The notes beneath the pieces are model-generated. The model was not told the DNA's origin, made no database searches, and saw nothing but the letters and a program-made list of their open reading frames with translations. Shown here piece by piece: positions 52,924 through 61,500 of a DNA stretch of 64,000 nt. The stretch's first letter is position 1; each line of letters opens with the position of its first letter. Position numbers and translations under genes: made by a program. The DNA comes from JAQWQB01 sp047636995 (GTDB taxonomy: Bacteria; Bacteroidota; Bacteroidia; Flavobacteriales_D; Sanyastnellaceae), in contig JBLIGQ010000006.1 in assembly GCA_047636995.1 (NCBI GenBank), positions 1 through 64,000 on the forward strand, read 5' to 3'.

Positions 52924-53482
52924 AACCCTTTTCCTAGCGGCAGAAGTTGTGGCGGTTATATTGAGCCTAGCCTACACCTTTCTTTACATACATTTCGCCA
53001 ATACAGGCGGAAACATTTCGCTGGCATATCTGCCGGCATTCTTCGGTTCTATTGTATTCATGCTCCTGACCTATCAAAAGAAAATATATGCAGAAAGCGG
53101 ACTGCATTTCTTCTATATCCTTTTCGCTGTTTACGGCTTCTTCGCCACTTCTTCTGAATGGTATGTTGTGCACTCTGAGTTGCCTTATCACCTCCCCTAT
53201 ATTCTATTTGGAACCATTGCGGTAGCAATACTAGGTTGGTATTTGAAACGCAAAACAGATGCGAAAACACCCTATTTAGATGCATTCACATCGGTCTTCA
53301 GCCTCATTGCCACTTGGCTAATGACTCATTATGTGCATGAGAATTGGCTCTATTGGATTGTTATTGATCTGGTGGCCATTTTCCTTTACGGTCAAAGAAA
53401 AATGTACATCTCAGCATTGCTGTTCGCCCTGTTTTTGATCATGGCTGTGGATGGATACTTCGAATCTATTCAATTGTTCTAA
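52910..53482 (+). CDS. PnuC-family vitamin transporter (nicotinamide riboside or thiamine)
   Basis: 190 residues with seven predicted membrane helices, the PnuC/SWEET-like fold. The C-terminal block WLMTHYVHENWLYWIVIDLV and AIFLYGQRKMYISALLFALF followed by VDGYF matches PnuC proteins. These are facilitators that work with a cytoplasmic kinase to trap the substrate. PnuC variants carry nicotinamide riboside (PnuC), riboflavin (PnuX) or thiamine (PnuT). The neighbour upstream is a thiamine-binding-type protein and the neighbour downstream a NadR-type kinase, so either substrate is possible. The start overlaps the upstream gene by 14 bases, and the last base of its stop is the first base of the kinase ATG. 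Confidence 0.85.
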   Translation: MITHKTLFLAAEVVAVILSLAYTFLYIHFANTGGNISLAYLPAFFGSIVFMLLTYQKKIYAESGLHFFYILFAVYGFFATSSEWYVVHSELPYHLPYILFGTIAVAILGWYLKRKTDAKTPYLDAFTSVFSLIATWLMTHYVHENWLYWIVIDLVAIFLYGQRKMYISALLFALFLIMAVDGYFESIQLF

Positions 53483-53994
53483 TGCTTAAAATTGGCATCA
53501 CAGGACCTGAAAGCAGCGGCAAGAGCACCTTGTCTATGGAGCTCTCTCAAGCTCTGAATTGCTCCTACCTTCCAGAGTTTGCCCGATTCTACCTGCAAGA
53601 GCAACAAGCTGAATATACGCTTGAAGACTTGAACACCATCATTGAAGGGCAGATCGAATGGATTAAAACGTCCTTGTCCCACTCAAAAGCATCCTACTTG
53701 ATTTGCGATACTGAGTTTCTTGTGCTGGATGTTTGGGAAGAGGTCAGATTTGGCTCTTGCTCCCTAGCACTATATGGGGCGAAAAAACAGCTTCCCTTTG
53801 ATCTTATCTTACTGTGTTTTCCTGATATCCCCTGGGAAGAGGATCCACTGCGAGAAAGCAACGGGGAATTAGATTGGCTTTTCGAAAAGTACCTAGAGAA
53901 AACCAAGGCTTCAGGTACTCAATTCGTTGTAATTAAAGGTAATCACCGCCTTGAGCAAGCTTTGGAATTCGTTCACAAAAAAAAGGACCGCTAA
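53482..53994 (+). CDS. NadR-type AAA kinase, probable trapping kinase of the PnuC-like transporter
   Basis: 170 residues. P-loop GPESSGKS (residues 8-15) opens MLKIGITGPESSGKSTLSME, typical of the ribosylnicotinamide kinase domain of NadR. YLPEFARFYLQEQ follows, with ICDTEFLVLDVWEEV as the probable Walker B and PDIPWEEDPLRES as the lid-region motif. There is no NMN adenylyltransferase half, so it is a stand-alone kinase. Stand-alone NadR-like kinases beside PnuC genes are thought to phosphorylate nicotinamide riboside or thiamine. It ends inside a terminator hairpin. Confidence 0.85.
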   Translation: MLKIGITGPESSGKSTLSMELSQALNCSYLPEFARFYLQEQQAEYTLEDLNTIIEGQIEWIKTSLSHSKASYLICDTEFLVLDVWEEVRFGSCSLALYGAKKQLPFDLILLCFPDIPWEEDPLRESNGELDWLFEKYLEKTKASGTQFVVIKGNHRLEQALEFVHKKKDR

Positions 53995-54006
53995 ACGCGG
54001 TCCTTT
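53982..54006. terminator. Bidirectional terminator overlapping the kinase stop codon
   Basis: AAAGGACCGC (53982-53991) and GCGGTCCTTT (53997-54006) pair over ten bases with a five-base loop; the kinase stop codon TAA (53992-53994) lies in the loop. The A-run before it gives a long T-run for the minus-strand tonB transcript. Confidence 0.85.
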
Positions 54007-54037
54007 CAATCTATTATTTTGCTGTTCCCAGTTCTTC

Positions 54038-54742
54038 TTATCGAATTGTGAACTTCACAGGAATGGTGTACTGCACTGGCACTGGCTTACCACGTTGCTC
54101 TCCTGGCTCAAAGTCAGGCAAGCTCTTTACTACGCGCAATGCTTCTTTATCTAATCGTTGATCAACTTCTCGAAGAACTCTAGCGTCCTTCACTTTCCCG
54201 TCACGACCTACTACAAAGTATACATATACTGTTCCTTGAATTCCGGCATCCTTAGCAATTGGAGGATATTTTGTGTTTGAAGAAATGTACCTTACAATCT
54301 GTGTATTGGTACACTGGTTTCTTTCTTCACCACGAAGGTTTTTACATTCACCTAAAGCAGGCATGTTCTCTACCACCATGAACGGTGTATCATCAAACAC
54401 TTCTTCTTCTTCGTAATCTACTGTTTCGATTTCAGTGTCTTCATCCAATTCCAAGTCTTCAATTTCCAACTCTTCCTCAATCTCCTCCTCATCATCAACG
54501 ATTTCGATTACCGTTGTTTGCTGTGGGGGTGGGGGTGGTGGTGGAGGTGGCTGAATGAACACTGGCACTTCTTCGTCTTCCATCAAGTCAACCGCAAAGT
54601 CAAGGTTACTGATCGTTTGTACGTCATAAGAAGTCCATGCTATTGACGCCATGATTAACGCCAATGCTCCAACAAAACCAAGTACACTCCACGTGCCTCT
54701 TTTGTTGTCAATGTTTACATCTTCGTTTTTACGTATATCCAT
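54038..54742 (-). CDS. Energy transducer TonB
   Basis: 234 residues. N-terminal anchor helix around residues 17-37 (GTWSVLGFVGALALIMASIA), then a proline run of nine (about 68-76), a very acidic linker (EEIEEELEIEDLELDEDTEI), and a C-terminal TonB domain (SNTKYPPIAKDAGIQGTVYV, VVGRDGKVKDARVLREVD, VKSLPDFEPGEQRGKPVPV, YTIPVKFTI). Transmits proton-motive force from ExbBD to outer-membrane receptors. Many TonB linkers are Lys/Pro-rich; this one is dominated by Glu/Asp, a form seen in several Bacteroidota. No exbBD nearby. Forms a convergent pair with the kinase. Confidence 0.9.
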   Translation of the reverse strand: MDIRKNEDVNIDNKRGTWSVLGFVGALALIMASIAWTSYDVQTISNLDFAVDLMEDEEVPVFIQPPPPPPPPPQQTTVIEIVDDEEEIEEELEIEDLELDEDTEIETVDYEEEEVFDDTPFMVVENMPALGECKNLRGEERNQCTNTQIVRYISSNTKYPPIAKDAGIQGTVYVYFVVGRDGKVKDARVLREVDQRLDKEALRVVKSLPDFEPGEQRGKPVPVQYTIPVKFTIR

Positions 54743-54789
54743 GATACCTAATTAGAATGTGAATTTAACGAATTCTATTGGAGCTTCTT

Positions 54790-55167
54790 TCACAGCCGAC
54801 GATAAATCAACCGATAAATAACAATCCCAGCAATACAACCAACAACATTCGCGCCAAAATCGAATACATCACTGCAGCGATCAGGACTAATTGTTCCTTG
54901 AATAAACTCGAGTGCACCTCCATAGGGAACCGCAATCATGAATGCCCAAAGGGAGCTCTTATTTTGAAGTCTCGGGTATGCTGTTTGACGCTTGAAACCT
55001 ACCTTTAAAAACAATGTCAAAAGGGAAAATACAGCTAGGTGACCCATTTTATCGAACTGAAGAAAATCCCAGAGCTCTATTTTTGGCATATCCTCTCCAG
55101 GAGCCAAGTAAAGACTAGCAATTATGACAACCCAAAGAATAGACCAAATCAAATGCCTCAAAAACAT
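54790..55167 (-). CDS. VanZ-family membrane protein
   Basis: 125 residues with four helices. VanZ-like signature: the conserved DKMGHLAVFSLLTLFLKVGF stretch and the later GGALEFIQ and PDRCSDVFDFGANVVGC motifs. In Enterococcus, VanZ raises teicoplanin resistance; most VanZ-like proteins are of unknown role, and this is not evidence of glycopeptide resistance. Its start abuts the gcvH stop with no gap, a neighbour pair often conserved downstream of sprA in Flavobacteriia. Confidence 0.9.
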   Translation of the reverse strand: MFLRHLIWSILWVVIIASLYLAPGEDMPKIELWDFLQFDKMGHLAVFSLLTLFLKVGFKRQTAYPRLQNKSSLWAFMIAVPYGGALEFIQGTISPDRCSDVFDFGANVVGCIAGIVIYRLIYRRL

Positions 55168-55545
55168 TTACCCTATAAGTTCTGCATAAGCCGTTGCATC
55201 CATGAGTGTCTCCACCTCAGCCACATCTCTTAGCTTAACCTTAATCAACCATCCTTTCCCATATGAATCTTCGTTCACCACAGCAGGATTCTCTGCAAGT
55301 TCTTCATTTATTTCTATCACCTCACCGGCAACAGGCATGAACAAGTCAGAAACGGTTTTCACTGCTTCCACAGTTCCAAATACTTCTTCGGTATCAAAAT
55401 CTTCACCTTCGGTTTCGATTTCAACGAATACGATATCGCCCAGCTCGCCTTGGGCAAAATCAGTGATTCCAATGGTTGCTACATCGCCTTCAATACGAAC
55501 CCATTCATGGTCTTTTGTGTAACGCAGTTCTTTTGGTATATTCAT
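55168..55545 (-). CDS. gcvH: Glycine cleavage system H protein
   Basis: 125 residues. Shuttles the lipoyl-bound aminomethyl group between the P and T proteins in glycine breakdown. The lipoylation lysine is Lys 63 in GTVEAVKTVSDL. N-terminus MNIPKELRYTKDHEWVRIEG is typical. The acidic surface (TEGEDFDTEEVF) fits the family. The genes for P, T and L proteins lie elsewhere. Starts 54 bases after sprA with its own promoter, so it is independent of sprA transcription though conserved beside it. Confidence 0.97.
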   Translation of the reverse strand: MNIPKELRYTKDHEWVRIEGDVATIGITDFAQGELGDIVFVEIETEGEDFDTEEVFGTVEAVKTVSDLFMPVAGEVIEINEELAENPAVVNEDSYGKGWLIKVKLRDVAEVETLMDATAYAELIG

Positions 55546-55562
55546 TGGTCTTGGTTTTGAAA

Positions 55563-55591
55563 CAAAAATAGAATTTTTACTTTACGTTCAA
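55563..55591 (-). promoter_or_regulatory. Promoter of gcvH-vanZ
   Basis: On the minus strand TTG (55591-55589), an 18-base spacer, then TATTTTTG (55570-55563), an exact Bacteroidota promoter match. The gcvH ATG follows 17 bases later. Confidence 0.75.
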
Positions 55592-55599
55592 TCAACTAT

Positions 55600-58500
55600 T
55601 TATTGAGTTAATTGAAAGCGAATTGTAATTCCAGAATTGATGTTCGATGTTGGGAACGAAGTTGAGATCTTCGGTCGCGTCAATTGGTGATCATAGAAGA
55701 AACGCAGTGTTAATTTCTTAGACACTTCCAAATCAGCAGTGGTCTTAATTGAAACAATTCGCTGGCCCGCCGTTGGTTGGTTCTGACGCTCTTGCATCTT
55801 GCGAATCACCGTTGCATTGTCACGAATTGTTAAGTCTGCGCGTAAAGAGAGCTCCGTATCTTTTAACACCTGCACAGGGAGGTTTCCTCGTTTTCTATAA
55901 AACGGATTTTTCACTTCAGTAAAGCGGTACCCAATTCCCAAGATGATTGAGTTTCCTCTGGTCTCAGTAATCTGATAGTTTGAAAGTCCAAAGGAAATTG
56001 TTCGGTCACGTGCCATTTCAACCCGAATCTGTGGATCATTCTTGCCTTGCGTTTTCAGGGTCATGTCAAATCCAATCAATGGAGACATTTGCTCACTGAT
56101 GCTTACCGTTGAAATCTGCCTTTGTGGAATAAAGTTTTCAAAATCAGATTGATCAACTGCCGTTGGCAATCCATTCGCATTCTCTTCAAAATTCAAGTTC
56201 GTCACATAACTAGCCGTCATTGTAGATGAATAGGTATGAGAGATATTGAATTGCTTGAAACGCTTTTTAAACTTAGGTAGCTTAGACAACCCGTCATAGG
56301 TAATCCTCCAGTTCGGCGCCACTTTCGTCTTGAATGGATCAAGGTTCACCTCAGATGCATCTTGACCTGTGTAGGCCGCAATGAATGCTGCAATGGTCAC
56401 ATTTTGGGAGGTAGGCCCCCAACCCGCATAGTATCCGTTGTCTTCAGCGTTAGCCAATTGATAGGCCTCATCATTCAACCTTCCTGAAATTTCAAGTCTA
56501 TTTAACAAAAACTGGTCAAATACTTCATTATTGAAATCTGCATCATCATTCACAAATGCAGTTGCAAAGGTATTGATAGAAGCTGTAAAGTTTCCTGTTT
56601 CCATTGGGGACTGGAACTCAAAATCACCCAGGTCATCATTGAAGCGGAAAAAGCTATTCTTACTTCGTCCCTCTTGGCGGTTGGCCGTAAGCTCTATCTT
56701 AAAGTGTTTGATGGGCTCAATGTTCGCTCTAACGTTCCATGTTTCTTGGTACGTTTCTGAATACTGCTGGTTCAAGAACTGTGAATCAGAAATCCAACCA
56801 TTTCGCGCAGCATCTAGGGCGAAATTGCCTGATGGATCGCCTAACAAATCAGTGTTCTGTTGCCCTACAATGAACGGTATTCCCGGCGCAGTAAATGAAG
56901 GATTCATCCCCACAAACTGGGTGTTTGGTGTATACCCTGGCAAGAGTATGCCCTCGTTTCGTTGGTACGTACCTCCCACATTCCGAACCATCATTAAGAA
57001 GCGCAAAGCCACATCCAATGGATTCACTTTTTCCTTCTTCTCTCGCTCTTCATTGGCCTCTCCGAATCCATCCCTATCTTCGTTCCGCACGTTTCTGTTG
57101 TTCCTGCTCGTCGCGTTACTATTGAGCTCCTTCAACTTATCGCTCTTGTTGTACAAGTTCACCAGGTTGATTTGAGGATTGACTGAAAGTGCTCTCGAGT
57201 TCTGAATTGTGTTCCCCAAAGAATCCTGCGAAAATGGCGCTCTATCCCAACGGTAGCTGGCTTGGTATCTGGCATCTGCTGAAATGAAGTCAAGCAATGG
57301 CAACTTATCGAATGGCAACTTATAATTCAATGAAGTGCTGTGGTTGTAGTTCGTTGTCTCACCAAAGTTCATGATGTTGTTCCACACCGTGTCTTTGTAT
57401 GCGGTATACCAGTCTGTATCTTCTTTGTCAATCACACCCGTCGGCTCTCCTACTAAAGAGGCATTGTTGGCGCTGAAATCAAACTTCAATGACTTAGTGA
57501 GATCGTAGTTCAAGTTGTATGCGCGTGTCCAATTCCATGTCTTAAGCACCTGCGTATTAATCAATACATTAGACTCAACTCCAAATAATGCCTCGGTGTT
57601 ATTTCTTACTCTGCTGGTCTCATAAGTTCGATCCATCGTTGTGTTGAAGGTGAAACTTTTGATTCCTGTGTAGAAGTTGAAGTCTTTTACCCATTTCAAC
57701 AATGGACTTTTCTTTATAAAACCAATTTTGGCGAAAGGCCTGACTTCTGTGGGCTTATTTTGGAATTGATAGTTCAAACCACCTGTATAATTCTTGGTCA
57801 TTTGAAAATCTAAGTTGATGTCTCGTCTGTATACTTCATTGTATCCGTATGAAACACTAAAGTTGGAAACATCATAGAAGCGGGATTTGTCTTCTTTGCC
57901 GCCTTTACCTCCTTTGCCTCCAGCATCATCCTTTCCTTTTCCAGCTTGTTTCAGTTTACCTACTCCGCCTTCTTTTGTTGGATTGATTCGGACATTCGTA
58001 AAGTTGATGCTTCGGCGTTTGACAATGCTTTGAGCTCGTTTTCGATCTTGTGAAGTCAGTTCTTCATTAGACAACTCAATATCGGGTTGTAAAGGATCAA
58101 ACTGAGGTGTACTTACCGTCTCTGAATAACCCAAATACATAGGTAGCTGCAGCCCCAGATTCTCTGGGAAAAACTTCCCTAACTGAAGCGTGGTATTGGC
58201 ATCAACTCCACGAATGGTTTCTCTTTGACGCTCTAATACACGTTGCTCTAAGCCACCCCACCCGGGTGTTGATATATTACCTGCAACAGAAAGAGTACCG
58301 AAATCAGCCAAGGTTGCATTCATTCTTGCAACTGCTGCCCATCCGCCTTTCTCATCAAAATCAGTCAAACGCAGCTCATTTACCCAAACATTAGCGCACT
58401 TGGCAAGTCCGTCATCGGAACTTGCAAATGGATTGTCATCACCATCTGGGTTTCGAATACCGATCATACAGACAATAACGTTGGCCAGGTTTGGATTTCC

Positions 58501-61500
58501 TTTCACACGCACGCGCCGGTCTCCATCCATTTGCTCAAACACTTCAAACGTAGGATACCCCGAAGGCCTAGCTAACTTGAGGTTCTGGAACTTTTGGAAT
58601 TCAATTTCCATGTCGTTCTCCTCAGGCCAAATTTCATCTTCATTGTTTGAAAACCAAGGTGTCGTCTTCAGCGGAAGTTCATATTCGTAATAGTTTTCAT
58701 CAAAATCACTTCCCAAACGAATAAAGCACGTCAGCTCATTATCATCCAAAGGTGAACCATCCGGACCCGCTTCAGCGTGAATGTACATTTTCAATTTGTC
58801 ATACAATCGCATGTCAAAATTGACATTCCGGTAGGCTGCTCTGGCATCCCCATCTTGGAGATTGCAGACTTCGAGCGAGAGCGATTGCTCATTCAATCTT
58901 CTTTGGTTGGCTGTACCCACGTCAATCTCGCGTACAATCCCCGGTGGAATCACATAAGGAACTGGTTCACGATTTCCGTTTTCTTCAATGTTAACCGCAC
59001 CAATATTGAAGGTGGTTGGGTCTGGGTCATTGGGCTCAATTTCTTGAGGCCCTTCTAAAGATCCAATGTACTTTCTCCACTCTCCTCTGATCAATTCAAG
59101 TCGGGCAAAACGCAATGTTGCCTCTTCAGACCATCCTTTCATGAACATTCTGATAAAACGAATAGAGCGGAAGTCAGAGATACCTCCTACACGTTTGTCA
59201 TATTCAAAAATCGGCACTTTGAACTGGTACCAACGCACTGTTCTTGACTCACCATTTCTGGTTTCAATCGTTTGCTCAAAACTGTCTGTGATGTAGTTAT
59301 TGCCAATGTTCTGTTCTCCCATATCCTGCGGACGAAGAGAAACTTTATACTGGTAGTAACTTTCTATTGTACTCAGTGTAATGTCCTGATTGATGTCTTC
59401 CGTATTCGGAATGGTTGTAGTTGCAACTGGATAACCGTTCGGATTTCCGGTATTTGAATTGTCTTCATACCCATTAAAATCTTTATATCTCCTAAGGATA
59501 TTCCACTCCTCACTCTGTGCTTGCGGACTTCTAAAGAACTTGAAATCATCTGCAGAAGGGTCATTCGCAAATTGTGCGTAAGCGTCATTTGTCAAAAACG
59601 GCTGAACTGTTTCCAACCATTCGTTGAAGAAGCCCTGCTCATTCTGACTGTTGAGACCATCAAGCCCAACATCTTGCAGCACATAGTTGCCTGCAGAGTT
59701 ATCGAATGCATTTACAACATTAAAGGTTGTAGGGTCTGGATATACACCCCAAATTGACTCTAATGTTGGAAGGTCTTGGTTAGAACTTGGCAAGCCGTTT
59801 TCGTAACCGAGTTGTGAATCATTCAACACATCTTCAGAGACATTTCCAAGGTTGAAATAAAGCTCTCCCCCATTTACATTCTCAGAATCCTCATTGAATG
59901 GATCCATTAACCAGAACTGAATGAATTGAATGTTAGATGTTTCAAAGTCAGTTGTCACCAAAGAGCGTTGAATTCCTCCCCAGCGTGATTCAGGCGCTGC
60001 TAAAGAACCATCAGGGTTTAATCCAGCACTAATGGTTGGCGCGCCATCTGGAAGTTCATAATTATAAGGTCCACGTTCATCTGGATAGTACGTTAAATCT
60101 AACGTGCCTATTAACGGCGGGGTGCCAGCAGGAAGCTCTCTGTTCGGGAAGACCTCTCCTTCTAATACCTCGCGCATTCTGTGGTCACTTTTCACATCTG
60201 CAGATACTTGTCCGTCTGTAAGACCATTCCCTTGCCAAAACTGAGGATCAATCACATACCAAGATAATTTCGCTCTGTTGTAGTTGTAAACAAGTGAATC
60301 TTCAATGTTACCCTCTGGGAATAAATCGCTTTGAAGCTTGGGTGTGCTTGCCATAAACCATTGGTTCACTGAACGAATATCAATGACACTCTGGCTTCCT
60401 TCAAAGTCATCGATGTAAGCATTTCCGTCTTTCCCAATCGCTTTGGAATGACCAGGAATGAGGTAGGCTGCTTCAGCAGAAATATCAATACTTGATTTGG
60501 CCTTGGTGTCTATAAAAGGAATTCGATCTACAAGCCTTGTAAGGAATTCTGATTCGTCTTGGTAAGTATAGTCTAGACCCAGAATTGTATTATTCACTGG
60601 TTCATCACCAATGTTGACTTTCTGAGTCAACGGACGCTCGCGCATATTAAGCACGGTAGCTCCGATATTCATTTTATCATTCAACTCAAAATCAAACCTA
60701 CTTCCAATGAGGGTCTTCATTTGGATGTTAAAGAGTGAATTACTTTCGAGTGAGATATTAATAGGTGTGCCTGAATCAAGAAGTCCTTCATTCAAAATCT
60801 TAACCCTTCCTAGGTTGTAGTCTACCGTATAGTCCTGGTTCTCAACCAAGCGAACACCTCCTGCAGTTACAGAAACAGAACCTTGCGGAACATTCAGTGC
60901 ATTTAATGAAATTTCTGAACTTGATTGGGACTGAAACTGCCCACGAATCTTGAAACGATTCAACGACGGAATCTGCTGAGCAGCTGTTTTTGTTGAATCA
61001 TAAAGCGGCTGATAAACAATGGTATTGATTAAGCTCTGCACCTGTTCAGGAGGGGCGTCTTGCGCAATAACTGCGGCCAAATGGGCCCCAAAAGGCTCCA
61101 CCACTGGGAAGTAAATTCTTCCGTTTTGACTCTGAATGGTACCCCCTTGCGTGGCTGCATTGTCAACAAAATCAAAGAAACCATCTTTATTAGGCATGGT
61201 ATTTTGATCCATTTGATCAAGGTTCAATACTTGAAGCAAAAGCTGATCATTTAATCCTTCACGTGGGATGTAGTTCAAATCAACCCCTGTAGATGGATCA
61301 TTGTACCAAACATCAAGTCTGAAGTTGTCTTTATTCACACCGAATGCACCTATGCTATAGACGTTCTTCATCATCAAGTCCCACATTGGAGCCGGCTCGC
61401 CATTGTCAAGCACTACCTGCGTAATACTCGATTTAAGCATTTTCAGAATCAAGGCATTTGGCGCAGCAAAACCATCTTGTGAAAGTGTTCCTATTTGGTA

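Noticed and set aside
54790..55167. Glycopeptide resistance determinant (VanZ)
   Set aside because: Only the domain family is shared; there is no vanHAX cluster and the gene sits in a housekeeping block.
56531..57175. 214-codon plus-strand frame inside sprA
   Set aside because: Antisense shadow; Ser/Arg-rich with no domain, and sprA is conserved here.
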